A stretch of 64,000 nt of DNA, from positions 1,302,001 through 1,366,000 of the forward strand of contig NZ_CP133779.1 of NCBI RefSeq assembly GCF_034347425.1. The letters are read 5' to 3'. Below, piece by piece: positions 1-8,593 of the stretch (position 1 is its first letter; each line of letters starts with the position of its first letter). The position numbers and the translations under genes are program-made. The DNA comes from Undibacterium sp. CCC3.4. GTDB taxonomy: Bacteria; Pseudomonadota; Gammaproteobacteria; Burkholderiales; Burkholderiaceae_D. The notes beneath the pieces were generated by a model that worked only from the letters and a program-made list of their open reading frames with translations, was not told the origin of the DNA and ran no database searches.

Positions 1-303
1 GTAATGAACGAAAGCTACAAAGTCGCACGCATGGGCGGCCATTATTTGCCGGCCCTGACGATGTTCTACAGCGCCACCTTGGGTGCCGCGCGCGCCTTGC
101 AACTCGAGGGCCAAATCGGCAGTTTCGCCGCCGGCTGCGAAGCCGACTTCATCGTGCTCGACCCGGCCGCCACGGCCTTGTTGGCACGCCGCAGCAGTCA
201 CTGCGACTCATTGGAAGAATGTTTGTTTGTGCTGGCCATGTTGGGCGATGACCGCTGTATCGCGGCCACGTATGCGGCTGGGCAGCTTGTGCATCAACGC
301 TAA
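1..303 (+). CDS. guaD: Guanine deaminase, C-terminal part (left edge)
   Basis: The gene enters from the left edge and only its last 100 codons are visible, with the TAA stop at 301-303. The fragment has the C-terminal layout of a metal-dependent amidohydrolase: a segment rich in small residues followed by ADFIVLDP, where the chain returns to the composite beta-sandwich, then LAMLGDDRCIAATYAAGQ close to the end. This ending is typical of guanine deaminase, a cytosolic zinc enzyme that converts guanine to xanthine in purine salvage. The metal ligands lie outside the window, so another amidohydrolase of the same subfamily remains possible. Confidence 0.7.
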   Translation, partial: VMNESYKVARMGGHYLPALTMFYSATLGAARALQLEGQIGSFAAGCEADFIVLDPAATALLARRSSHCDSLEECLFVLAMLGDDRCIAATYAAGQLVHQR

Positions 304-391
304 TCGGCAAGGCTGCCGCTCATAATCCTCGTCGTTAAGAGGCTGTCGCAAAAGCCTGATGAACGCTTTTTTACATCTGAAACACCGCATA

Positions 392-545
392 CCTCGTCAT
401 TCCCGCATGCCACAGCCTCGTCATTCCCGCATGCTTTTGGCGGGAACCTAGTGTCGTTTTTCACACTGAAAATGCCACAATTTCTGGCATTTTCAGTTAA
501 CCACGAACGCCGCTGGATTCCTGCCAAACACTCGCAGGAACGACG
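392..545. repeat. REPIN-like intergenic repeat with three hairpins
   Basis: A 19-bp direct repeat (392-410 and 416-434) contains the core CGTCATTCCCGC. It is followed by a short palindrome (TTCCCGC 424-430 with GCGGGAA 440-446). A perfect 11-bp inverted repeat lies in the middle (466-476 with 486-496). A second palindrome in inverted layout (TTCCTGC 518-524 with GCAGGAA 534-540) ends in CGACG. Two inward-facing REP-like palindromes around a spacer is the REPIN layout, and CGTCATTCC/GGAACGACG ends are common in intergenic repeats of betaproteobacteria. It lies between two converging genes. Whether it is repeated elsewhere in the genome cannot be seen here. Confidence 0.6.
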
Positions 546-552
546 TTATATG

Positions 553-587
553 AAAAAAGCCCCCGATATTGCTATCGGGGGCTTTTT
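553..587. terminator. Bidirectional Rho-independent terminator
   Basis: Stem CCCCGATA (561-568) pairs with TATCGGGG (573-580) around a four-base loop, extended by AAAAAAGC on the left and GCTTTTT on the right. It has an A tract and a T tract and so can work in both directions. It sits 47 bases after the stop of the TonB-dependent receptor gene on the minus strand and about 250 bases after the guanine deaminase stop on the plus strand. Confidence 0.85.
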
Positions 588-633
588 CTTGACAGAACAA
601 GGGCATCGCTGCCGCTGTCAGATCAACACAGAT

Positions 634-3579
634 TTAGAACTTGTAGTTACCGCGAACATACAGGGCACGACCGTATACATCAGCATAACGTGGATCGTAA
701 CCGGCAGCATTACCGACAACCGATGGTTGCAAGGACAATGGTGGGGCACGATCAAACAGATTGCGGATACCGGCTGTGACGCTGATAGTTTTGCTGTAAT
801 CGTACTTACCTTGCCAATCGAAGGTTGTATACGATGGAACTTTCAAACCAGCAAACGCGGTAGTCGCACCGAGTGAACCGTCAGCCTTGACCAAATACAC
901 ACCGCTGTCGGCTGTATAAGCTACATCTCTGTAACCGGATTTGTAGTTAGCCGACAAAGCATTGGTGAACTTGCCAGTTTGCAGGGACGCACCCAGATGC
1001 ATCTGAATACGGAACACTACGGCTTGATCCGCACCGAACTGACCCAGATCGCTGTTGACTGTACCACCTGGTGAGAGCGTGTAGTCTTGCTTCATCATGT
1101 AAGTACCAGTGAAGCTGGTGCTCAGATTACCGATAGGTGTAGCAGTGCGATAGCTGGTATCCCAGTCAATACCTTGGTAATGAGCAACACCACCATTCAA
1201 TGGGAATTGCTGCAAGGCGATTGTCGCGCCGGATACTGCATCAACATAACCATCGACGAACAGGTTTTTATACACGGCCGGGTTGGAGAACGCTACTTGC
1301 TGCGCAATACCACTCGACAAGACTTGGTTTTTGATTGTGACATTCCACAGATCGAGACCGAGTGACAAGCCTTTGAGCGGGTCAACACGGAAACCTAAGG
1401 TCCATTGTGTCGATTTTTCCGGTTTCAAACCGCCATCACCAGACAAACCATTACCACCTGTCAGCAAGTCATACTGCGAGCTACCTGGCAAGCAATTTGG
1501 CGAACCTGGCAATGGGCATGGGAAGCTGTTCGAGCTGCCACCGTAAGAAACGGCACCGGCCAGATCAGAGATCGCTGGTGCTTTAAAGCCTGTACCGTAA
1601 GCACCACGGAACAGCAAAGTTTCTTGCGGTGTCCAACGGAAGCTCAACTTGTACGTTGCGGCGCTGAAAGTATTGCCAAGATCAGCAGCGGCCAATTTAG
1701 GTTGTACGCCAGAAACTGGATCTACCGTTGACGAATAGACTTGTTCACTATGGGTACGACCAAAGCTGTCATAACGACCGGAAATGGTGGCTTCCAGAGT
1801 CTTTGTGATTGGCAGCAACAATTCGCCATAAACGCCATAGTTATTGCGTTTTGCGTCGAATGGTGCGGCACCGTAGCTGCCACCCAATGGGAAGTTAGTC
1901 AAGTTTTCCGAACCTTGCAAACCATTACCGTACAACAGCAGATCGCTGTAGTTGGTCGAATAGTGCTGAGTCGAATAATCGGCACCCATGGAGATGATCG
2001 ATGTACCGCCTGGCAAATCAAACCAATCATGCTGAGCGCCAACGTGGGCAGTATTCATGTCCGACACCGTGGTCGAGAACAAAGTACCGTTCAACAATGC
2101 CGGTTGCAAGGCGGAGCCTGAAGAACCACCGAGTGGGTCAACTGAGCCGGCACCGACCAAGGCATTGAATTTTTCAGCATCGAGGAAGCCGCCGGCCGAA
2201 TAATCTTTCACCGTGCTGCGTGACAGAGTCAAGCTGGCTTTGTAATTCCAACCGGAAACCAAGCCGTCAATACCCATGGCGAAATGCTGCGCATTGGTGT
2301 TGTAATCATCAGCACGGCCGCCTGTGGCGATCGGGCGATAACCCATTTTGACTGGCGATTTGGAACCCGATGGGTTGTACAAATCGAGGTTGTTGGCTGC
2401 CAAGAAAGGCAAGACATAATTGTTGTACAGGTTAGTGTACTTGCCAGGGCCGATCGCCAAAGGCTGCGATGGTGGCGCAAACTGTGCTTTCACATCGACG
2501 GTCGACATGATCAATTCGGCCCACGCTGTGGTGTCGTCATTGATCTTCAAAGTGCCTTTCAACAAGCCGCTGTCGCGGACTGTCGATGGATTGTCTTCAA
2601 CGAAAGAAGCGAAGTTGAAGTTGCAATAGCCACCGGCAGCAGCGCCTGGGCCGGCTGGTGTTGTCAGGAAGTTCGAGTAAGGATTGCCGCAGTTACCATT
2701 CTTCGTATAGTAAGGGCTGACGGTATACACCGTTTGTGTTCCCTTGGTCTGTGCTGCACCTTTTGGTACGGTAGGAATGAACAGATTGCCCGGTTCATTG
2801 TTACTGCTGGTACCAAGGTAGCGATAGGCTTGACCATTGGAATTGAAATTGATGATGCCGCCAGCTTTGGAGAAATCACGCTGACTGGCACGGATGCTGC
2901 CTTCATAATCGTGGCTGTACGAAGCCAAGACGTTGAAGCCGTCGGTGTCCAGATCACCCCAGCCTTTGCTCAGACCGGCGCTGTAGCTGCGGCCGCCCGG
3001 GTGCTGTGGCACGTTGTAGTTGAAGAAGGCATTGCCGTCGGTTTTGTTTTTCTTGGTGATGAAATTGACCACGCCGGCAATCGCGTCGGAGCCATAAGTC
3101 GCCGAAGCGCCATCAGTCAGAATTTCGACGCGTTCGATCGCGTCAAGTGGAATACTTTCCAGATTGACCGAGAAACCGCCGCCGGCCGTATTACCTTGCA
3201 ATGCAGGGGCCATACGTTGGCCATCCAACAAGACCAAGGTGTATTTCGATTGCATCGAGTGCAGTGCTGCCGTCGTGCCACCACCACCACCGGTGTTGAT
3301 CGAGCTGGCAGCTGGTACGAAACCTTGCATGGCCGGCAGATTTTGCATCAACTCGGTGACCGAAGTCGCGCCCGATTTTTTGATGTCTTCCGCTGTCAGT
3401 GTTTGAACTGGCAATGCGCCTTCTTTAGCGATACGTTTGATCGACGAACCGGTAATTTCAATACGTTGTGTACTTGACGCAGCTTCTTCTTGCGCCATGA
3501 CTGGCTGTGCCAGTGCTCCGACTGCGACGCCACCTACGAACATCAGGCGTACGGATCGCGATATCATTTTTTCTACCAT
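634..3579 (-). CDS. TonB-dependent receptor
   Basis: An outer-membrane 22-stranded barrel with a plug, which imports a ligand using energy passed on by TonB. The start is ATG at 3579, behind a strong Shine-Dalgarno (GGAGGAG, eight bases away); a GTG one codon upstream is less well spaced. Of 981 residues, about 1-30 form a signal peptide ending in PVMA/Q. The plug runs from about 40 to 180, with IKRIAKEGALPVQTL and, at its end, ILTDGASATYGSDAIAGVVN, both typical of receptors in the vitamin B12/siderophore/oligosaccharide group. The remainder is barrel and the chain ends in Phe, as outer-membrane barrels do. No transport partner or regulator is adjacent, so the ligand cannot be inferred. Long glycine- and serine-rich loops resemble the oar-like or carbohydrate receptors of Oxalobacteraceae. 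Confidence 0.93.
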   Translation of the reverse strand: MVEKMISRSVRLMFVGGVAVGALAQPVMAQEEAASSTQRIEITGSSIKRIAKEGALPVQTLTAEDIKKSGATSVTELMQNLPAMQGFVPAASSINTGGGGGTTAALHSMQSKYTLVLLDGQRMAPALQGNTAGGGFSVNLESIPLDAIERVEILTDGASATYGSDAIAGVVNFITKKNKTDGNAFFNYNVPQHPGGRSYSAGLSKGWGDLDTDGFNVLASYSHDYEGSIRASQRDFSKAGGIINFNSNGQAYRYLGTSSNNEPGNLFIPTVPKGAAQTKGTQTVYTVSPYYTKNGNCGNPYSNFLTTPAGPGAAAGGYCNFNFASFVEDNPSTVRDSGLLKGTLKINDDTTAWAELIMSTVDVKAQFAPPSQPLAIGPGKYTNLYNNYVLPFLAANNLDLYNPSGSKSPVKMGYRPIATGGRADDYNTNAQHFAMGIDGLVSGWNYKASLTLSRSTVKDYSAGGFLDAEKFNALVGAGSVDPLGGSSGSALQPALLNGTLFSTTVSDMNTAHVGAQHDWFDLPGGTSIISMGADYSTQHYSTNYSDLLLYGNGLQGSENLTNFPLGGSYGAAPFDAKRNNYGVYGELLLPITKTLEATISGRYDSFGRTHSEQVYSSTVDPVSGVQPKLAAADLGNTFSAATYKLSFRWTPQETLLFRGAYGTGFKAPAISDLAGAVSYGGSSNSFPCPLPGSPNCLPGSSQYDLLTGGNGLSGDGGLKPEKSTQWTLGFRVDPLKGLSLGLDLWNVTIKNQVLSSGIAQQVAFSNPAVYKNLFVDGYVDAVSGATIALQQFPLNGGVAHYQGIDWDTSYRTATPIGNLSTSFTGTYMMKQDYTLSPGGTVNSDLGQFGADQAVVFRIQMHLGASLQTGKFTNALSANYKSGYRDVAYTADSGVYLVKADGSLGATTAFAGLKVPSYTTFDWQGKYDYSKTISVTAGIRNLFDRAPPLSLQPSVVGNAAGYDPRYADVYGRALYVRGNYKF

Positions 3580-3599
3580 CACGGAAACTCCTCCAAGGA

Positions 3600-4260
3600 A
3601 ATTATTTTCATTACATTAATTGTTCAACCAACTTATCGCTGACCTACAAAATGCATGCTGTCCACAAACACTGATTCAAAAAAGGCCTTCGCACTACCTA
3701 TTGCGTCAATTCAAGGCCAAAACCCCGCTTCACGTAAATTTTGTAAAACTGTGTAAAGTAATTATGAAAAAATATTTATGTTCCATGGAACCATTTTGCG
3801 TAAGAGCATGTCAACTGCGACTTTATTGCGGTGGCGCAAAAAAACCACACATGAAAAATTAAGACTTATAATTTAGTCAATTTATTCATACTTCGCGGTG
3901 CAAACTGTGGTTTTCGTAACTATTTGGTGCAAATACGGCGAATGTTGTCAGTTTCAGTAAAAAATTCCGCAAATTAGTTTTCATTCAAAATTTAGTTTCT
4001 GTAATTATCAAAAGCAAATATCTAAATTCATGAAAGTACGCAATGAAAAGCGAATTTCAAAAAATTATCTGCAAGAAAGCAAGCTATTTGCCGCGACATG
4101 CACGATTTTGGTGCGGAAAGTAACGAAGTTTTTCTGGGAAAATTAAATATACTAAAAAAGGCATTGATTTTTGCCAAAAGATGGAAAGTGCGAAAAGTGT
4201 TGCTTAAATGCGACTTTTTGGCACATGCTTGAGGAGGGAAAAGTCGGCAGGCACGCTGCT
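3600..4260. other. AT-rich non-coding gap upstream of the receptor gene
   Basis: About 660 bases without a convincing gene, clearly richer in A and T than the surroundings. A frame at 3620-3862 is open for 80 codons but has no ribosome binding site or recognisable family. The gap must hold the receptor promoter. I see A/T tracts but no palindrome or riboswitch that I can name. Confidence 0.5.
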
Positions 4261-4272
4261 GCAGGCGTAAAA

Positions 4273-4300
4273 AAACCCCTGCGCCAGCCAGGGGTTGTGT
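4273..4300 (-). terminator. Rho-independent terminator of the cytochrome gene
   Basis: On the minus strand AACCCCTGG pairs with a downstream CAGGGGTT (4275-4296) and is followed by a run of seven T (4268-4275 read in reverse). It lies 20 bases after the cytochrome stop codon. Confidence 0.8.
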
Positions 4301-4316
4301 TGCGAGTGCGCTGAAC

Positions 4317-4856
4317 TTACTTGGCGGCTGCCTCGGCCACGGCCACGGCCTTTACTTCCGGCTCCTTGAACTTGGCACCACCAGCATTGGCCATATGCAC
4401 CACGGCACGGGCCACTTCGACCTCGTCGAGATCAGGATTGCCGCCCTTGGCCGGCATCATACGAATACCAGCAACGGCGTGCGTGAGCAGCGTCTCGTAG
4501 CCCTGCGCAAGGCGCGGCCCCCAAGCTGCCGCATCGCCAAACTTAGGCGCACCGGCCGCACCCGTATCATGGCAAGCCGAACAGACCATTTTGTAGACTG
4601 CCTCACCGCTCTGCAATTGTTTCGGGCCGCTGGCATCTTTCAGAGTGAAGCCGAGATCGGCCACCGGTTGAATACGCGTGGCAGTGGCCTCCGGCGTCAA
4701 GGCCGACGAACCGGCACCGAGTTTTTGATCATTAGCAACATATGAAACTAACAAGACTATGCCGACGATGGGAACCAAAAGGCCGGCGAGTACCGCAACG
4801 ATCAGTTGCTTCGGTGTTTTAATTGCAGATTCGTGTACTTCGTGGGCATCGCTCAT
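4317..4856 (-). CDS. Membrane-anchored cytochrome c5-type protein
   Basis: A 179-residue monohaem cytochrome c. One membrane segment lies at about residues 19-41 (LIVAVLAGLLVPIVGIVLLV) and serves as an uncleaved anchor, leaving the haem domain in the periplasm. The haem site is CSACH (about residue 92-96) and the distal Met ligand is likely in RMMPAKGG, a cytochrome c5 pattern. An Ala/Lys/Glu-rich tail follows. It presumably shuttles electrons to a terminal oxidase; none is encoded nearby. Monocistronic, with its own terminator. Confidence 0.88.
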   Translation of the reverse strand: MSDAHEVHESAIKTPKQLIVAVLAGLLVPIVGIVLLVSYVANDQKLGAGSSALTPEATATRIQPVADLGFTLKDASGPKQLQSGEAVYKMVCSACHDTGAAGAPKFGDAAAWGPRLAQGYETLLTHAVAGIRMMPAKGGNPDLDEVEVARAVVHMANAGGAKFKEPEVKAVAVAEAAAK

Positions 4857-5079
4857 GGTTTCCTCTTTGCAAATAAATGATCATTCCGCTTGCTAATCCG
4901 TGCTTACCTAGTTGTCTGTTGAACTGAGGAGCCATGGAGCATCAAAGTTTTGGATTATAGAGCGAAAAGCGCAATGTTTGGAACCAAAAGCAGGGTTTGT
5001 CTGATATGCATCAGTCGCTTGTGACCAAGTATGCGACAAAAAGCCCTCTGCCAGTGATGAGCCGGACAAAAATTTAGGT

Positions 5080-5085
5080 TAGAAT
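5080..5085 (+). promoter_or_regulatory. Probable -10 element of the tRNA-Arg gene
   Basis: TAGAAT stands 24 bases before the mature tRNA and is followed by a GC-rich discriminator (AGCGGCC), as in promoters of stable RNAs under stringent control. No good -35 box is visible at the expected distance. Confidence 0.4.
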
Positions 5086-5108
5086 AGCGGCCTTGCAGTA
5101 TGCAAAGC

Positions 5109-5185
5109 GCGCCAGTAGCTCAGTTGGATAGAGTACAGCCCTCCGAAGGCTGGGGTCGCACGTTCGATTCGTGTCTGGCGCACCA
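5109..5185 (+). tRNA. tRNA-Arg (anticodon CCG)
   Basis: A complete 77-base cloverleaf. Acceptor stem GCGCCAG (5109-5115) pairs with CTGGCGC (5175-5181). The anticodon stem CAGCC/GGCTG encloses loop CTCCGAA, giving anticodon CCG, which reads the Arg codon CGG. The T arm contains TTCGATT. The CCA end is encoded at 5183-5185. It stands alone between the cytochrome gene and a pair of solute-binding-protein genes, and no integrase or duplicated 3' end is seen next to it. Confidence 0.95.
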
Positions 5186-5300
5186 TCTTTCTCCCCTCCC
5201 TTGCTCTGTTTTTCCCTCTCTTGTTCGCAACTGGTCTGCATTTTCTCTTTTTGTAACCAATTTTTACAATTATTTTATGTGCAACAGGTAAGATTGTACG

Positions 5301-6068
5301 ATGTGCATTCTTTTACGGCCTCTCTCAGCTATCCTCGCTGCGCTCTTGTGCTTTGTTTTGTTGCTGGCACAGCCAGCTAACGCGACCGGGCTCAACATCG
5401 TCACGGAAAGTCTGCCGCCGCTCAATTATGAAGAGAATGGCGTCGTCACCGGCTTTGCCACCGAACTGGTACAAGCGATGTTAGTCAGCGCCGGGCTCCA
5501 GGCACCAATCACGCTCTTGCCATGGGCGCGTGCCTATCAGGCCACATTGAGCCAGCCCAATACCCTGCTGTATTCGACCACGCGCAGCGCGGAACGTGAA
5601 GCCTTGTTTGAATGGATAGGGCCGATCAGCACGCGAAAAATTTTCTTATACAAACTCAAGACGCGCAGCGATATACACTTGAACAGTATCGCCGACAGTG
5701 CCCATTACCGGCTAGGCTTGGTGCGGGAAATGGCGTCGGCCAAAAATTTTTTGCAAGCCTATGCGCAAGCCGACAGCCAACTCGACTTCGCCCCAACGGT
5801 CGAATCAAACCTGAAAAAATTTCTCATCGGCCGGACTGACCTCATTATTTCGCAAGATTGGGCCGCGGCATTTCTGATGAAATCGCAGCAACGCCGACCG
5901 GAAGAACTGGAGGCGGTGTTTTTGCTCGATGGCAGCAGCAGCTACTACCTGGCCATGAACAAGCAAAGCGATCCGGCCTTGGTACAAAAAATTCGCACAG
6001 CTTTTGAGAAAGTACAACAGTCTGGTGTGCTCGAAAAACTCAGAAAAAAATACCTGCCTCAAGAGTGA
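5301..6068 (+). CDS. Periplasmic substrate-binding protein, family 3
   Basis: A 255-residue protein. The signal peptide is at residues 1-28 (hydrophobic LSAILAALLCFVLLLAQPANA). A bacterial extracellular solute-binding family 3 fold follows: LNIVTESLPPLNYEENG opens the first lobe, TTRSAERE and LGLVREMASAKNF mark the ligand cleft, and the C-terminal helix reads KVQQSGVLEKLRKKYLP. Such proteins bind amino acids or similar small solutes in the periplasm. No ABC permease or ATPase gene is next to it. Stand-alone members of this branch in beta- and gammaproteobacteria have no well-defined role. The stop overlaps the longest version of the next gene, so the two are probably one transcript. Confidence 0.85.
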   Translation: MCILLRPLSAILAALLCFVLLLAQPANATGLNIVTESLPPLNYEENGVVTGFATELVQAMLVSAGLQAPITLLPWARAYQATLSQPNTLLYSTTRSAEREALFEWIGPISTRKIFLYKLKTRSDIHLNSIADSAHYRLGLVREMASAKNFLQAYAQADSQLDFAPTVESNLKKFLIGRTDLIISQDWAAAFLMKSQQRRPEELEAVFLLDGSSSYYLAMNKQSDPALVQKIRTAFEKVQQSGVLEKLRKKYLPQE

Positions 6069-6112
6069 AACAGATTAATTACAATCCTGCCACCGATTCA
6101 CATCGGCATCAC

Positions 6113-6901
6113 ATGATGACAATTTTGCGTTGGCTCTTTGTCGCCCTGCTCATGCTTAGCAGCCCGACTTTTGCCGCCACTGACGAGCTCGCACCCTTGC
6201 GCCTTGCGTCACTTGAATGGTCGCCCTATGTTGGTCATGCACTACCGGAAGAAGGTTGGGTCGCGGCGATCGTCAAGGCGGCCGCTGGTGCGGCGCACTG
6301 GCGCAGCGAAATCGCGTATTTCCCTTGGAGCCGTACGCTACAAGAAGGCTTGAATAATCCTGAGTTCGCCGGCTATTTCCCGGCGTTTTATCTCAAAGAA
6401 AGAGAAAAAAGCTGTTATTTTTCTCATTCACTCGGTAACAGTGTGGTCGGTTTTGCCAGCCTCAGCGATAAGCATTTCGACTGGCAAAGTCTGAGCGACC
6501 TCAAAGGCTTGACCATCGGCACGGTGCAAGATTACGCCAATGGCGAAGAATTTGATACCCTGGTGCAGCAACGCTTGCTCAAGACCGACAATGCCCCTTC
6601 CGACCTCAGTAACCTGCGCAAGTTGCTCATCGGCCGGGTTGACGTGATTGTGATCGACCAAAATGTGTTGCGCCAATTGCTTATCACCGAGCCGGCGCTG
6701 AGCAAGGTGCGGCAACAGATTATCTTCCATGCCAAAGCGCTGACCACTTTTTCCATGCACATTTGCTTTCAACACACGCCACGCGGCCTGATATTGCAAA
6801 AAAGTTTTGACAATGGACTGGAAAAACTCAATCTCAAAAAGATGGAAAACCTGTATTTCAGCAACTTGCTGGCAGCGCCGAATACGGTGACGCTACCGTG
6901 A
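6113..6901 (+). CDS. Periplasmic substrate-binding protein, family 3 (second copy)
   Basis: A paralogue of the preceding gene. I chose ATG 6113, which puts the hydrophobic signal peptide (ILRWLFVALLMLSSPTFAA) at the N terminus. A GTG at 6065 is also in frame, would overlap the upstream stop by four bases and would add 16 residues. The mature domain starts LRLASLEWSPYVG and carries FPWSRTLQEGL and GTVQDYANGEEFD, typical of family 3 proteins resembling polar amino-acid binders. A single Cys (EKSCYFS) is present. It ends one base before the convergent dinB stop, with no terminator between them. The ligand is unknown. Confidence 0.82.
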   Translation: MMTILRWLFVALLMLSSPTFAATDELAPLRLASLEWSPYVGHALPEEGWVAAIVKAAAGAAHWRSEIAYFPWSRTLQEGLNNPEFAGYFPAFYLKEREKSCYFSHSLGNSVVGFASLSDKHFDWQSLSDLKGLTIGTVQDYANGEEFDTLVQQRLLKTDNAPSDLSNLRKLLIGRVDVIVIDQNVLRQLLITEPALSKVRQQIIFHAKALTTFSMHICFQHTPRGLILQKSFDNGLEKLNLKKMENLYFSNLLAAPNTVTLP

Positions 6902-6902
6902 T

Positions 6903-7952
6903 TCAATCGAACAAAGCCAGTTGATGCGCCGGTAATGGTTCGGCCAAACGCAGCCCGAGTCCAAGCAAACGCACCGGCAGCGCGCGCCGCTGAAAGCCGG
7001 TGCTGAGCAGTTGCGCAAATAGTTCGGCATCCATCTGCTGCCCCAGACATTCCACCGTGGTCGAGCGAAAATCGGCAAAGCGTATTTTGATGTACAACTT
7101 GTGAATATGGCCAAGCGCATCGGCGCGACGGGCGCGCTCTTGTAATGAGGCGTATAAAGCCGGCAACTCGGCCAAACAACTGGCCAGATCGGGCAAGTCC
7201 AGCGTATAAGTTTCTTCCACACTGACTGATTTACGTTCGGCATGCGCCGAGACTTCGCGACGGTCGTCGCCACGACTGAGCTCATATAAGCGCTGACCGA
7301 ATTTGCCGAAGTGCTCGACCAGTGCAGGCAGCGACCAAGCCTGTATATCGGCGCACACATGAATACCCAGCGCATGCAGGCGCGCCGCCGTCACTTGGCC
7401 GACCCCATGCAAGCGCGCCACCGGTAACACGGCGATGAAAGCGTCGACATGCTCGGGTAAGATCACGAACAAGCCATCGGGTTTATTCCAGTCGCTGGCG
7501 ATTTTTGCCAAAAATTTATTCGGTGCCACCCCGGCCGACGCCGTGATACCGACCGTTTCTGCAATCCGCGCGCGGATTTCTCGGGCGATCAGGGTGGCGC
7601 TGCCGTGGTGGAGCGTGGCGCAGCTGACATCGAGGAAGGCTTCGTCCAGCGACAAAGGCTCGACCGCATCGGTGTAGTCGCGGTAGATGTCGAGAATGCT
7701 GCGCGAAGCGATGCGGTATTTTTCCATCGCCGGTGGCACAATCACCAGCTCGGGACAGCGGCGCAGCGCTTGCGCCATCGGCATGGCCGAATGGATGCCG
7801 AAGCGACGCGCTGCGTAATTACAGGTGGCGACCACACCACGCTGATCAGGACGGCCGCCGACCGCCAGCGCTCGTCCGCGCAAGCTGGGGTCGTCACGCA
7901 TTTCAATGGCGGCGTAAAAACAATCGCAATCGCAATGGATAATTTTCTTCAC
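6903..7952 (-). CDS. dinB: DNA polymerase IV (translesion)
   Basis: A Y-family, error-prone polymerase that copies past lesions and is part of the SOS response. The start is taken as GTG 7952, giving (M)KKIIHCDCDCFYAAIEM, which aligns with the family N terminus; a TTG at 7967 would add five residues. Visible motifs are the first metal-binding Asp in HCDCDCFYA, YAARRFGI, SLDEAFLDVS with the catalytic Asp-Glu, and SAGVAPNKFLAKIASDWNKP in the palm. The helix-hairpin-helix (PVARLHGVGQVTAARL) and little-finger domain follow. It ends in PLPAHQLALFD, resembling the QL(S/D)LF clamp-binding peptide that docks these polymerases on the beta clamp. A LexA box lies 54-69 bases upstream. Confidence 0.96.
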   Translation of the reverse strand: MKKIIHCDCDCFYAAIEMRDDPSLRGRALAVGGRPDQRGVVATCNYAARRFGIHSAMPMAQALRRCPELVIVPPAMEKYRIASRSILDIYRDYTDAVEPLSLDEAFLDVSCATLHHGSATLIAREIRARIAETVGITASAGVAPNKFLAKIASDWNKPDGLFVILPEHVDAFIAVLPVARLHGVGQVTAARLHALGIHVCADIQAWSLPALVEHFGKFGQRLYELSRGDDRREVSAHAERKSVSVEETYTLDLPDLASCLAELPALYASLQERARRADALGHIHKLYIKIRFADFRSTTVECLGQQMDAELFAQLLSTGFQRRALPVRLLGLGLRLAEPLPAHQLALFD

Positions 7953-8005
7953 AACAAGAATGAGCAAGCTAACATCGCGCTATTTTATCTGCTTGCAAGC
8001 TAAAA

Positions 8006-8021
8006 CTGTATATTTATACAG
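8006..8021. promoter_or_regulatory. LexA (SOS) operator
   Basis: CTGT-N8-ACAG with an A/T-only centre (ATATTTAT), flanked by A and T so that the core extends to ACTGTATATTTATACAGT. This matches the proteobacterial LexA consensus completely. It lies between dinB and the divergent thioredoxin-like gene. The SOS target is dinB by family knowledge; effect on the other gene is possible. Confidence 0.9.
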
Positions 8022-8118
8022 TATTTATTGCTTTTTTGAGAAAGCTTAAGCGCCAAGCAATGACAAAATAATTGATTTGAGTCAATATCGACAAATTCAC
8101 TCTCTTACTTATACGATC

Positions 8119-8583
8119 ATGATCAAACGTCTATTGCTACTGCTGTTGGCAACGCTACTGTGCACCGCCCAAGCCCAGGCCAGTACTGCCCAGCCCTACG
8201 ATGAAAGCGCCGATGCACAGGCGCAGTTGACGGCTGCATTGGCGCAAGCGCGTGCCAGCCAGAAAAAAGTCTTGGTGATTTTCGGTGCCAATTGGTGCAA
8301 GGATTGCATAGAACTTAACCGCTCCATGCAGGGCCACAGTGCCGCCTTGATCGCGGCACAATTTGTGCTGGTCAAAGTGAATGTCGGTGAATTCGACAAG
8401 AACTTGGCACTGGCGGCCGCCTATGGCAATCCGATCAAAAAAGGCATTCCAGCCGCTGTCTTGCTCTCGCCCGATAACCACCTGCTGTATGCCTCAACAG
8501 GTGGCGAATTATCGAATGCGCGGCGGATGAGTGAGCAAGGAGTGTTTGATTTTTTTAGTCAAATCAGCAACGCTGCCCCGTAA
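8119..8583 (+). CDS. Thioredoxin-like exported protein
   Basis: A 154-residue protein starting at ATG 8119, so that the signal peptide (MIKRLLLLLLATLLCTAQAQA) is at the front; the frame is open 14 codons further up but without a better signal. The thioredoxin fold shows KKVLVIFGANWCKDCIELN, with WCKDC in place of the usual WCGPC, and the cis-Pro region KKGIPAAVLLS. It is probably a periplasmic thiol-disulfide reductase or a chaperone for a thiol protein. The KD dipeptide between the cysteines is common in the thioredoxin_7/DUF255-like branch. Its 3' end faces the AraC regulator gene. The partner is unknown. Confidence 0.82.
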   Translation: MIKRLLLLLLATLLCTAQAQASTAQPYDESADAQAQLTAALAQARASQKKVLVIFGANWCKDCIELNRSMQGHSAALIAAQFVLVKVNVGEFDKNLALAAAYGNPIKKGIPAAVLLSPDNHLLYASTGGELSNARRMSEQGVFDFFSQISNAAP

Positions 8584-8593
8584 GGATTGGATT

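Noticed and set aside
2284..3477. A 397-codon plus-strand frame opposite the TonB-dependent receptor
   Set aside because: It is a shadow of the receptor gene, which has signal peptide, plug and barrel evidence and a perfect ribosome binding site.
3620..3862. An 80-codon plus-strand gene in the gap upstream of the receptor
   Set aside because: It has no ribosome binding site or recognisable family, and lies in AT-rich sequence where codon use does not fit the neighbours.
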